From JBCBTJ01 sp039818665 (GTDB lineage Bacteria; Pseudomonadota; Alphaproteobacteria; Caulobacterales; Hyphomonadaceae), in the NCBI GenBank assembly GCA_039818665.1, contig JBCBTJ010000057.1, positions 1 through 17,506 on the forward strand: 17,506 bases of DNA, written 5' to 3'. The stretch's first letter is position 1; the number at the start of each line of letters is the position of its first letter. Shown here one piece after another: positions 7,567 to 15,047 of this stretch. The position numbers were made by a program, and so were the translations under genes. The notes under the pieces were generated by a model. It was not told the origin of the DNA. It made no database searches and was given only the letters and a program-made list of their open reading frames with translations.

Positions 7567-8709
7567 ATGGGAAAGCTGGATCGCGTTCTAAATATTGCAG
7601 ATATGCGTGAAGCGGCGCGGAATACGCTGCCGCGCATGGTGTTCGACTATATCGACGGCGGCGCCGACGACGAGGTCACCCTCCGCCGGTCGGTCGAACG
7701 CTATGACGATTATGAGCTGGTCTGGGACGCGCTGAAAGACGTCGCAGAGATCGACCTCTCCACAAAGATCATGGGCGCGGACAGCCGGCTGCCCTTCTTC
7801 ATCACGCCCACCGCCGCCTCGCGTCTCTTCCATCCCAAGGAAGGCGAGCTCGCCGTGTATCGCGCCGCGGCCAAAGCCGGCACGATCTACGCCTGCTCCA
7901 CCATGGCCTCTCAAACCGTAGAAGACATCGCCGCGGTCGCCGACACGCCGCGATGGGTCCAGGTCTATGTCTGGAACGACAAGCAGATCGTGAAGGACTT
8001 CTTGGAGCGCTCCAAAGCGGCGGGCTTCACCGGCTGCCTCCTCACCGTCGACGTTCCGGTCGCTGGCAACCGCGAGCGCGACCCGCGCAACCATTTCAAC
8101 ATCCCGCCCAAGCCCAGCCTGCCGCTCGCGGCTCAAGTCCTCGCCCGTCCGGGCTGGCTCTGGGATTTCCTCACCACGCCGAAAATGACCTCGGCCAACT
8201 TTAAAGCGTTCGGCGAAGACACGGACATCATGGCCTTCATTGACAGCCAGTTCTCAAAATCCGTCACCTGGGACGATGCGGCCTGGATGAAAGAGATCTG
8301 GGGCGACGGCTTCGCGATCAAAGGGATCAGCCGGCCGGAGGATGCGCGCAAATGCGTGGAGATCGGCGCCGATGCGGTCTGGATCACCAATCATGGCGGC
8401 CGCCAGCTCGACACCTCCGTGCCGACCATCGACCTCATCCCGGAGATCGCAGAAGCGGTTCATGGGCGAGCCGACGTCATCGTCGACGGCGGCGTGCGGC
8501 GCGGGTCGCACGTGGCCAAGGCCCTGGCGCGCGGCGCGACCGGGGTCGCGATTGGTCGCGCCTGGCTCTACGGCCTCGGCGCGGCGGGGGAGGCGGGCGT
8601 GACGCGCTCGCTGGAAATCCTCGAGGAGGAGCTCCGCCGCACCATGGCGCTCATGGGCGTCACCCGCGTTCAAGACCTGACGCAGGAATATGTGCGCGGG
8701 CCGGTTTAG
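7567..8709 (+). CDS. lldD: FMN-dependent alpha-hydroxyacid dehydrogenase (L-lactate dehydrogenase family)
   Basis: A 380-aa TIM-barrel flavoenzyme oxidising an L-2-hydroxyacid (lactate, glycolate or mandelate class) to the 2-oxoacid. All catalytic and FMN-binding positions known from glycolate oxidase are present: Y28 (FDYIDGGADDE), Y134, D162 and R169 (TVDVPVAGNRER), K252 (AIKGI), catalytic H276 and R279 (NHGGRQLD). The phosphate-binding DGGVRRGSHVAKALARGA (307-324) also matches. The 195-245 loop (RPGWLWDFL onward) resembles membrane-associated respiratory LldD enzymes, but substrate is not provable. The lldD symbol is therefore provisional. The start fits the family N-terminus, although no Shine-Dalgarno is evident; TTGAGA at 7532-7537 may be a -35. 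Divergent from the CoA-transferase, convergent with the OmpA-like gene. Confidence 0.9.
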   Translation: MGKLDRVLNIADMREAARNTLPRMVFDYIDGGADDEVTLRRSVERYDDYELVWDALKDVAEIDLSTKIMGADSRLPFFITPTAASRLFHPKEGELAVYRAAAKAGTIYACSTMASQTVEDIAAVADTPRWVQVYVWNDKQIVKDFLERSKAAGFTGCLLTVDVPVAGNRERDPRNHFNIPPKPSLPLAAQVLARPGWLWDFLTTPKMTSANFKAFGEDTDIMAFIDSQFSKSVTWDDAAWMKEIWGDGFAIKGISRPEDARKCVEIGADAVWITNHGGRQLDTSVPTIDLIPEIAEAVHGRADVIVDGGVRRGSHVAKALARGATGVAIGRAWLYGLGAAGEAGVTRSLEILEEELRRTMALMGVTRVQDLTQEYVRGPV

Positions 8710-8767
8710 GGGCGGGCGCGCCGAGATGCGACCCGCTTTTTCCAGCGCGTTCTCGACCGCTTGTCGG

Positions 8768-9766
8768 TCAACCGCCCGGCTGGCGCTCGACCAATTCAAC
8801 CCGGCGGTTTTGGTCACGGCCCGCTTCGCTTTCATTGGAGAATACGGGGACCAAGGGCCCGACGCCGTAGGGTTCTAGTCGTTCGCCGGCGATTGCATGC
8901 CGCTCTTTGAGCGCATCTGCGACAGCCCGGGCGCGGTCGCCGGATAAGCCATAATTATAGCTGAACGTGCCGACCGAGTCGGTGTGCCCGACGACATAGA
9001 ACGCCTTGTCTGGATGGGCGTTGAGATACTCTGCGATGTTGGCGAGCGCATGATCGGAGGCCGGCAGCAAAGTCGCGCTGTCGAAGTCGAAGACGATCCC
9101 ATCCAGAACCACCCGGCCGTATTCTGCCATATCTGATCCGATCGCCTCGGCGTCGACGGTGACCAAACCGGTTTCTGCGGCTTCGACTTCGATAATGTCG
9201 ATAAGCGCGCCGATATAGGTCGCAGAGTGCTGCTCGACCGTCAGCACCACATAGGCTGTCCCGGCGGCGCGCTCCTTTCTGGCGACGATCGAGCCGGCGC
9301 CGCCGGAGGACGACGTGCCGGCGAAAAGCAAGTTTTGTTCGCCCTGTTCGGTGATCGGATTTGCGGCATAGACGACGCCGATCCAGTTCGTAGTGCCCGG
9401 GTCGCGGCCCTTCCGATCGGGAGAGACGCCCTCGGCGAGGATTTCGAACTCCTGTTCTTTGAGCGCCTCAAGGTAGTTCAAATAAACTTCCGAATACGTC
9501 CGGTCCTCGCCTTCGAGCGCGTAAAAGGTCCGCGTGACGCGGCCTTGGGTCTCGATCCAATCGTCGATTTTGCGATATCCTGTGACCGGGCCGACGGCGA
9601 TCTCGTAGGGCATGTAGTTTTCGATTGTCTGCCAGCGGATTTCCTGCCCCGGATAGCGATCGATCATCGGGTGTTCCTCGACACCCTCCACATCATCCGC
9701 CGCAGCGGCTCCAAGGATAAGCGCCGCGCAAAGCGCGAAGCCGGGTAAGATCATCCAGCGTTTCAT
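8768..9766 (-). CDS. Secreted OmpA C-terminal-domain protein with N-terminal DUF4892-like region
   Basis: A 332-aa exported envelope protein. The signal peptide (MKRWMILPGFALCAALILGAAAA) would be cut near residue 23, and there is no lipobox. The middle region (about 32-205) includes DRYPGQEI, KIDDWIETQGRVTRTFY and a Tyr/Glu-rich helix before LEALKEQEFEIL. This looks DUF4892-like, by recall only. The C-terminal OmpA domain (about 221-327) has GIVFDFDSATL, VVGHTDSVG and LSGDRARAV. The peptidoglycan-binding pair D263 and R278 matches Asp271/Arg286 of OmpA, so anchoring to peptidoglycan is expected. ATG at 9766 is preceded by GAGGGGA (complement of 9771-9777). An upstream in-frame ATG at 9829 would mask the signal peptide. 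Confidence 0.88.
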   Translation of the reverse strand: MKRWMILPGFALCAALILGAAAADDVEGVEEHPMIDRYPGQEIRWQTIENYMPYEIAVGPVTGYRKIDDWIETQGRVTRTFYALEGEDRTYSEVYLNYLEALKEQEFEILAEGVSPDRKGRDPGTTNWIGVVYAANPITEQGEQNLLFAGTSSSGGAGSIVARKERAAGTAYVVLTVEQHSATYIGALIDIIEVEAAETGLVTVDAEAIGSDMAEYGRVVLDGIVFDFDSATLLPASDHALANIAEYLNAHPDKAFYVVGHTDSVGTFSYNYGLSGDRARAVADALKERHAIAGERLEPYGVGPLVPVFSNESEAGRDQNRRVELVERQPGG

Positions 9767-9882
9767 AGCGTCCCCTCGATCGTTCGCACTGACGATTTTG
9801 TCATGAAATCCCGAAGGCTGAAAACGCATATGTCAGCGGGTGAGGCGGCGACGCCGATAGTGCGGCGGCCCAGCAGGCCGAG

Positions 9883-10269
9883 CTAGCGCAGCGCCGCGAC
9901 GTCCTCAGTCAGGCCCCGCCAAGCCGCATCGAATTCCGGTGTCCAGCCTGCGCCCAACATGTCCGAGAACACCTCGCCCATCACAGCGAAGAAGGCGTCG
10001 AACACATCGGCTTCGACGCCATAGCCCTCATGATCGGTCCGCGCGGCGGCGATAATGAACGGCGCGGTCGTCCGCGGTCCGGCGAGGTCGAGCGCGCATT
10101 CGACGCAGGTCTGCACCATCGATCCGCGCACGCCGCCATCGGTGTCCAGGACGAAGAGCGCCTCCAGCTCTGGCCGCGCGGCGAACAGCCGCTCATAAAT
10201 CCGTGCTGTCGGATCTTCGCCGGTCTCCGCGACCCGTTCCAACAAGGTCTCGATCATCGCCTCGCCCAT
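9883..10269 (-). CDS. Small single-domain globin-like protein
   Basis: A 128-aa all-helical protein. It resembles the haem domain of bacterial haemoglobins and flavohaemoglobins. RIYERLFAARPELEALF (23-39) looks like helices B-C with the CD-corner Phe. DHEGYGV (79-85) has H80 as probable proximal haem ligand. VFDAFFAVMGEVFSDMLGAGWTPEFDAAWRGL (89-120) matches the G-H helices with the usual AW near the end. No reductase domain follows, so it would need an external electron donor or act as a gas sensor or carrier. The ATG at 10269 lies within 45 bp of the B12 riboswitch on the other strand. An alternative ATG at 10257 is possible. It is 116 bp upstream of the OmpA-like gene on the same strand. 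Confidence 0.75.
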   Translation of the reverse strand: MGEAMIETLLERVAETGEDPTARIYERLFAARPELEALFVLDTDGGVRGSMVQTCVECALDLAGPRTTAPFIIAAARTDHEGYGVEADVFDAFFAVMGEVFSDMLGAGWTPEFDAAWRGLTEDVAALR

Positions 10270-10278
10270 GCCCTCGCC

Positions 10279-10306
10279 TTGCGCGCGCCCGCGCGTCCCG
10301 TTAAAT
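10279..10306 (+). promoter_or_regulatory. Candidate promoter of the btu operon
   Basis: TTGCGC (10279-10284) and TTAAAT (10301-10306) are separated by 16 nt. This would start transcription near 10313, two bases before the riboswitch P1 helix begins at 10315. That coincidence supports the call, though the hexamers match consensus only moderately. The site overlaps the start region and ribosome-binding site of the divergent globin gene. Confidence 0.45.
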
Positions 10307-10314
10307 CAGAAATC

Positions 10315-10483
10315 GACGGTGCCCGCTTGAACGGCGGGTGAAAAGGGAAGCCGGTGCGACTCCGGCGCTGTGCCCGCAACTGTAAGCGGCGAGCCCTCGG
10401 CTAACACGCCACTGACCCCGGACGGATCCGGGTTTGGGAAGGCGGCCCAAGGCATCGACCCGCAAGCCAGGAGACCTGCCGTC
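10315..10483 (+). ncRNA. Cobalamin (AdoCbl) riboswitch aptamer
   Basis: The conserved B12-box and aptamer blocks are present in order. They are GGTGAAAAGGGAAGCCGGTG (10337-10356), the block GCGCTGTGCCCGCAACTGTAAGCGGCGAGC that covers the B12 core, GCCACTG and GGGAAGGCGG. The last block, CGCAAGCCAGGAGACCTGCC, closes the aptamer. P1 is GACGG (10315-10319) paired with CCGTC (10479-10483). Such aptamers bind cobalamin and normally repress the downstream gene. Here that is btuB, the outer-membrane receptor, which makes the identification secure. Confidence 0.97.
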
Positions 10484-10620
10484 CCGTCGTGCGTCCAAGG
10501 CCGGGACCAGCCAGCGGACGGGCGGAGACGCCTCCGTCTTACGACATCCGCGCGTCGCTCGGCTTCCGAGCGGCAGGTTGTCCCGCGGCGCCTTCGAGCG
10601 CCGCCCTTGGAGGTCGAGCC
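10484..10620 (+). promoter_or_regulatory. Riboswitch expression platform / btuB leader
   Basis: A 137-nt untranslated leader between aptamer and start codon, without a gene. It holds two strong hairpins. Hairpin A (10517-10538) is GACGGGCG/CGCC..CGTC with a GAGA tetraloop and a 2-nt bulge. Hairpin B has GCGGCGC (10585-10591) paired perfectly with GCGCCGC (10598-10604). It ends 4 nt before the Shine-Dalgarno GGAGG (10609-10613). CCTCC at 10531-10535, in the 3' arm of hairpin A, is complementary to that GGAGG. No U-tract follows either hairpin, so control of translation initiation looks likelier than termination. The switching mechanism is inference. Confidence 0.55.
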
Positions 10621-12477
10621 ATGCTCAAATCCGTCTCCGCTTGGAGCGCCGCGTCGCTCTGTTTCGTCATCCCGATCGCTGAGGCTCAAGACGCGCCGAT
10701 GCGCCTTGATCCCGTCGATGTCGCCGGCTTTCGACCGGTCGCCCCCGACGATCTCACGGTGTCCGTCACCCGGCTCGACGCCGCCGATCTCGCCGTGCGC
10801 GACGCGCCCTTCCTCGCCGACCAGCTCCGCGCCGCGCCCGGCGTCGGCGTATCGCGTTCTGGCGCATTCGGCGGCCTCACCCAGATCCGCCTGCGCGGCG
10901 CGGAAGCCAACCACACGCTCGTCCTGATCGACGGCATCGAAGTGTCCGACCCCGTCACCGGCGAAACCGACTTCGGTCTGTGGTCGGGCCTTCAGCCAGC
11001 GCGAGTCGAAATTCTCCGCGGCGAACAATCAGCTCTCTACGGCTCCGATGCGATCGGCGGCGTGATCAGTATTGAAACGGCGGACGCCGCCGGTTTGAGC
11101 GCCGGGCTGGAGGCCGGTTCACGCGACACGGTCCGCGGCCGCACGGCGTTGGGGGGCGACTTCCTTGGCGCAAACGGCGCCCTTGCGCTCAGCGCCTTTC
11201 GAACGCGCGGCGTCGACACGGCGGGCCTGGACGGCGAGCGCGACGGATCGGCGAGCTATTCCGCGCTAACCCGCGCCCGCACGGTTCTACCAGGCGGCGT
11301 CGACGCGGCGTTCCTCGCCCGCATCGGCTACAGCGAAGTCGAAACCGATCCCGATCTCGATTTCGATGGCCAGCTCGACAATGGGGACCGAGAGACCGAA
11401 AGCCTTCAGACCCTGATCGGGGCGGCCTTCGGCGCGGAGATCTTCGGCGTCGACAATGATCTGCGGATCAATTGGAACCGCGTCGGCCGGAACAATTTCG
11501 CCGACGGCGTGTTCACTGACGACACGGTCGGCGAGCGTTTCAAAGTCGCCTGGAGCCCGTCTATCGCGTTTGAGACCGGCCCGGCTCGCCACATCCTGTC
11601 CGGCCTCATCGAATACGAAGACGAGACCTTCGAACGCGCCGCGATCCCCGACGATGGCCGCACGCAGACCGCAAGCGCCGACCTGCTCGGCTTCGCCGGC
11701 GAGTACCGTTTCGCGCTCGGCGGCCTCGATCTCCAAGGCTCCGTCCGTCACGACCGCAATGACCTCTTCGACGACGCCACCACCTGGCGCGCCGGCGCGG
11801 CCTATGGCTTCGGCTTCGGCGGCCGCCTGCGCGGCAGCATTGGAGAGGGGGTGAAGAACCCGACCTTCGACGAGCTGTTTGGCTTCTTCCCCGCCTTCTT
11901 CGCCGGCAATCCCGATCTCGTCCCCGAGCGGTCTGAGAGCTGGGAAGTCGGCTGGGACCAACGCTTCGGCGATCATTTCGAAGGCTCTGTGACCTATTTC
12001 GAAGCCGAGCTTGAAGACGAGATCTTCACCGATTTCTCCGTCTTTCCGTTCACGGCGGCGAATCGGACCGGCCTCAGCGATCGCCGCGGCGTCGAAGTCG
12101 AAGCGTTCTGGCGGCCCATTGATACTTTGACTGTCCGCGGCGCGTTCACCGAAATCGACTCTGAAAACGACACCGGCGCCGACGAAATCCGCGTGCCCGA
12201 TTGGACGGCCAGCGCGTCGCTGGCTTGGGCCGACAAGGGGTTTGACGCGGCGGTCGCCGTGGACGTGGTCGGCGAGCAGCAAGACGTCGACTTCTCGACA
12301 TTCTCCGATGTCACGCTCGACACCTACGCGATTGTTTCAGCGACCGCCTCGGCGCCTCTGTCTGACCGCGTCTCGCTAACGTTCCGAGGCGAGAACCTGA
12401 CGGACGAAGACATCATCGACGTGGTCGGATTCAACCAACCCGGCATCGCCGTCCTTGTCGGGCTGCGGGTGAGATGA
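10621..12477 (+). CDS. btuB: TonB-dependent outer-membrane cobalamin receptor
   Basis: A 618-aa receptor that imports cobalamin across the outer membrane using TonB energy, close to the length of E. coli BtuB. Layout: signal peptide (about 1-22, ending IAEAQA-like EAQ), a possible TonB box near LDPVDVAG, then a plug domain. The plug has DQLRAAPGVGVSRSG, QIRLRGAEANHTLVLIDGIE, VEILRGEQSALYGSDAIGGV and ISIETA. A 22-strand-type barrel follows, with KNPTFDELFG and NPDLVPERSESWEVGWDQ. Substrate is assigned from the riboswitch and the BtuFCD genes that follow. ATG 10621 has GGAGG 7 nt upstream and gives a proper signal peptide; the frame is open upstream only as leader. The product ends LVGLRVR, without the usual terminal aromatic residue, and its stop overlaps btuF as ATGA. 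Confidence 0.94.
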   Translation: MLKSVSAWSAASLCFVIPIAEAQDAPMRLDPVDVAGFRPVAPDDLTVSVTRLDAADLAVRDAPFLADQLRAAPGVGVSRSGAFGGLTQIRLRGAEANHTLVLIDGIEVSDPVTGETDFGLWSGLQPARVEILRGEQSALYGSDAIGGVISIETADAAGLSAGLEAGSRDTVRGRTALGGDFLGANGALALSAFRTRGVDTAGLDGERDGSASYSALTRARTVLPGGVDAAFLARIGYSEVETDPDLDFDGQLDNGDRETESLQTLIGAAFGAEIFGVDNDLRINWNRVGRNNFADGVFTDDTVGERFKVAWSPSIAFETGPARHILSGLIEYEDETFERAAIPDDGRTQTASADLLGFAGEYRFALGGLDLQGSVRHDRNDLFDDATTWRAGAAYGFGFGGRLRGSIGEGVKNPTFDELFGFFPAFFAGNPDLVPERSESWEVGWDQRFGDHFEGSVTYFEAELEDEIFTDFSVFPFTAANRTGLSDRRGVEVEAFWRPIDTLTVRGAFTEIDSENDTGADEIRVPDWTASASLAWADKGFDAAVAVDVVGEQQDVDFSTFSDVTLDTYAIVSATASAPLSDRVSLTFRGENLTDEDIIDVVGFNQPGIAVLVGLRVR

Positions 12478-13268
12478 AGCGGCTGGGCGCGCTCCTGGCG
12501 GCGGGCGTGACGCTCGCGGCTGCAGCTCAATCCGAGCCGGCGCGCCCGACCGTCGTCTCGCTCGACTATTGCGCCGATCAATTCGTGCTTGGCCTCGCCG
12601 ACCGCGATCAAATCCTCGGCGTCTCAAAAGACGCCGATAAGGCGTTCAGCCATTTGCGGGCGCGGGCCGACGGTCTTCGCCAGGTTCGCGCTTCGGGTGA
12701 GGACGTCATCGCGCTGCGCCCGGACCTCGTCGTGCGAAGCTGGGGCGGATCAGCGCGCGATCTCGACTTCTATCGGCGCTTCGGGATCGAGGTGGCTCAG
12801 ATCGGCTACGCACAGGATATCGAGGGCGTTCGACGAGAAACGCGGGCGATCGGCGAGGCGCTCGGGCGATCCGCGCAAGCGGAGTCGCTGATCCGCGCCA
12901 TGCCGAGCCCGGCGCCCCGCTCGGCCGAGCGGAGCGCGCTTTATCTCACACCCGGCGGGGTCACCGCTGGAGAGCGAACTCTGGTCGGCGCGCTCATCCA
13001 TGCCGCCGCACTGGAGAACGGGGCGGGCGAGGGCGGTTGGCAATCGCTGCCGCTCGAGCGGTTGGTCCTCGCGCCGCCCGCCGTCGCGCTGACGGCTTTC
13101 TTTGAGTTCGACACCGACGCCGCCGATCATTGGAGCCTGTCGCGCCATCCGGTCCTCAACCGAATCTTGGCTGATGCGCAGCGCATCCGCCTCGATGAGA
13201 CCCGTTTGACGTGTCCAGCCTGGTTCGTCGCACAGGAAGCGGCTGCGATCGCTGAGGCGCTGGAATGA
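12474..13268 (+). CDS. btuF: Periplasmic cobalamin-binding protein of ABC importer
   Basis: A 264-aa periplasmic binding protein (helical-backbone type III) expected to hand cobalamin from BtuB to BtuCD. The signal peptide is MKRLGALLAAGVTLAAAAQS without a lipobox cysteine, so it should be soluble. Family features are VVSLDYCADQFVLGLADRDQILGVS (27-51), EDVIALRPDLVVRSWGG (75-91), the inter-lobe helix IEGVRRETRAIGEALG, and GGWQSLPLERLVLAPP near the C-terminal lobe. Length equals that of E. coli BtuF. The start codon overlaps the btuB stop (ATGA) and the stop overlaps the btuC start the same way, indicating coupled translation. Cobalamin specificity comes from operon context. Confidence 0.9.
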   Translation: MKRLGALLAAGVTLAAAAQSEPARPTVVSLDYCADQFVLGLADRDQILGVSKDADKAFSHLRARADGLRQVRASGEDVIALRPDLVVRSWGGSARDLDFYRRFGIEVAQIGYAQDIEGVRRETRAIGEALGRSAQAESLIRAMPSPAPRSAERSALYLTPGGVTAGERTLVGALIHAAALENGAGEGGWQSLPLERLVLAPPAVALTAFFEFDTDAADHWSLSRHPVLNRILADAQRIRLDETRLTCPAWFVAQEAAAIAEALE

Positions 13269-14245
13269 CGCGATTGTCGCTCGTCTTGGCGGCCCTCGGC
13301 TTGCTCGCGACGGCTTTGTCTTGCCTGGCCGGCTCGGCGCCGCTCACCTTGGGCGAAACGCTTCGCGGCGCGGCGGGCGCGGACCCCGCCGTCGCCACGA
13401 TCGTCTGGGAGATCCGGGCGCCCCGCGCGGCGGCCGCTTGGCTGACCGGCGCGGCGTTGGGCTTGTCCGGCGCGGCGCTGCAAGGATTGCTGCGCAATCC
13501 GCTCGCAGGCCCGGGCGTCCTCGGCGTGTCCGCGTTCGCCTCCTTGGGCGCGGTCGTCGCCATTTATTTCGGCCTCGCGGCGGCCGCGATTTGGTTCGTC
13601 CCGCTTGCGGCCATGGCGTTCGCAGGACTGGCGGTCTTGGCCTTGATCGCACTCGCCGGACGCCGCCTGGACACGGTGCGCTTGATCCTGGTGGGCGTCG
13701 GTTTGTCCAGCTTCGCCGGGGCGCTCATTTCGCTCGCCATGAACCTCGCGCCGAACCCGTTTTCGCTATCCGACATGGTGAACTGGATGCTGGGCTCCGT
13801 CGCCAATCGCGCTTGGCCTGATATCGGCTTGGTCGCGCCGACCTTGGCGTTGGGCGCGGTTCTGACGCTGGCGGCCGGCCCCAGCCTGCGGGCGCTCAGC
13901 CTGGGCGAAGACGTCGCCGCGTCGCTCGGCGCCGCCCCGGCGCGCGCGCGCCTCTTGGTCATGATGGGATCCGCCGCGCTGATCGGCGCCAGCGTGTCGC
14001 TCGCCGGGGCCATCGGATTTGTCGGCGTGGTCGCGCCCCACGCCGTGCGGCCGTTGGTCAGGCATGATCCGGCGGCCGTGTTGCTGCCCAGCGCTTTGGC
14101 GGGCGGCGCGGCGCTCGCCCTGGCCGACCTCTTCGTCCGCCTCGCGCCCTTCGATCAAGAGCTGAAGCTCGGCGTCGCCGCGGCGCTGATCGGCGCGCCG
14201 GCGTTCATCTTCATCGCCGCACGGCTTTCGAAGGCGTCGAGATGA
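13265..14245 (+). CDS. btuC: Cobalamin ABC transporter permease (FecCD family)
   Basis: A 326-aa inner-membrane permease with about nine to ten hydrophobic helices spread over the whole length. Family blocks are IRAPRAAAAWLTGAALGLSGAALQGLLRNPLAGPGVLGVS (55-94), MVNWMLGSVANRAW, and the cytoplasmic coupling region GAIGFVGVVAPHAVRPLVRHDP near residue 250. It would form a homodimeric channel for cobalamin driven by BtuD and fed by BtuF. Start and stop both overlap neighbours by ATGA. FecCD permeases also serve siderophores and haem; the riboswitch makes cobalamin the better call. Confidence 0.92.
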   Translation: MTRLSLVLAALGLLATALSCLAGSAPLTLGETLRGAAGADPAVATIVWEIRAPRAAAAWLTGAALGLSGAALQGLLRNPLAGPGVLGVSAFASLGAVVAIYFGLAAAAIWFVPLAAMAFAGLAVLALIALAGRRLDTVRLILVGVGLSSFAGALISLAMNLAPNPFSLSDMVNWMLGSVANRAWPDIGLVAPTLALGAVLTLAAGPSLRALSLGEDVAASLGAAPARARLLVMMGSAALIGASVSLAGAIGFVGVVAPHAVRPLVRHDPAAVLLPSALAGGAALALADLFVRLAPFDQELKLGVAAALIGAPAFIFIAARLSKASR

Positions 14246-14994
14246 TCGAAGCTATTGCTTTAAGCGTGGAGCTTCGAGGCCGCGGCGCGCTGAATAACGT
14301 CGGCGTCGCGCTCAAGCCGGGCGAGTTCCTCAGCGTCGTCGGTCCGAACGGCGCGGGCAAGACAACGCTCCTAAGGGCGTTTGCCGGACTGGTTGAGCCG
14401 TCCAGCGGAGAGGTTCGGCTCGACGGGCGCCCGCTGTCTGAAGCAACCTCTACCGAACGGGCGCGCCGCATCGCCTATCTGCCGCAAGAACGCGAAGCGG
14501 CTTGGGCGGTCTCGGTGGAAGACGTCGCAGCGCTCGGCCGCCACCCCTGGGGAGGAGGGGCCTACCGCGCCTTGCCGCCGGGCCAGCGGAAGATCGTCGA
14601 TCTGGCTCTAGACAAGACCAACGCGGCCGAGCTGCGCGGCCGGCCATTGACCCAGCTCTCCGGCGGCGAGCGGGCGCGCGCCCATCTCGCGCGGGCGCTG
14701 GCCGTCGAAGCCGCCCATCTTCTGCTCGACGAGCCCTGCGCCGGCCTCGACCCGCGCCACCAGATCGACGTCATGGGCGCGCTCGCCCGGGAATGCGCCG
14801 ACGGCCGAGCCGTCGCGGTGGTCTTGCATGATCTGGCGCTGGCGGCCCAGTGGTGCGATCGGATCCTGGTCCTAGACCGCGGCGCCGTGGTCCAAGACGC
14901 CGCGCCCGACCGGGCGCTCGATGCTGAAACGCTGCGCCGCGTGTTTGGCGTGAGACGGATCGAGGACGGCCGATACGCGCCTGCCGAGCGTTAG
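14242..14994 (+). CDS. btuD: Cobalamin ABC transporter ATP-binding protein
   Basis: A 250-aa ATPase that powers BtuC. Complete nucleotide-binding elements are visible: Walker A GPNGAGKTT (34-42), Q-loop Q82 in YLPQ, signature LSGGERARAHLARALA (139-154), Walker B LLLDEP (160-165), D-loop GLDP (168-171) and switch H196 in VLHDLAL. The region between Q-loop and signature is short (GRHPWGGGAYRALPPG), as in vitamin B12/siderophore ATPases. It ends the btuBFCD run; the next gene begins 53 bp later with its own strong ribosome-binding site. Confidence 0.94.
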   Translation: MIEAIALSVELRGRGALNNVGVALKPGEFLSVVGPNGAGKTTLLRAFAGLVEPSSGEVRLDGRPLSEATSTERARRIAYLPQEREAAWAVSVEDVAALGRHPWGGGAYRALPPGQRKIVDLALDKTNAAELRGRPLTQLSGGERARAHLARALAVEAAHLLLDEPCAGLDPRHQIDVMGALARECADGRAVAVVLHDLALAAQWCDRILVLDRGAVVQDAAPDRALDAETLRRVFGVRRIEDGRYAPAER

Positions 14995-15047
14995 CTTATT
15001 CTTAGGACGCCGCGCGCCAGACTCCGACTCAAGGCAAGGAGGCTGAC

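Noticed and set aside
9790..9803. TGAC/GTCA dyad in the gap upstream of the OmpA-like gene
   Set aside because: Four-bp arms are expected by chance and no promoter can be placed convincingly around it.
10489..10620. N-terminal extension of BtuB into the leader
   Set aside because: The extension is encoded by riboswitch expression-platform hairpins. The ATG at 10621 has GGAGG and a signal peptide.
11287..12282. 331-codon minus-strand frame opposite btuB
   Set aside because: Antisense shadow; the plus strand has clear receptor motifs and the minus product resembles nothing I know.
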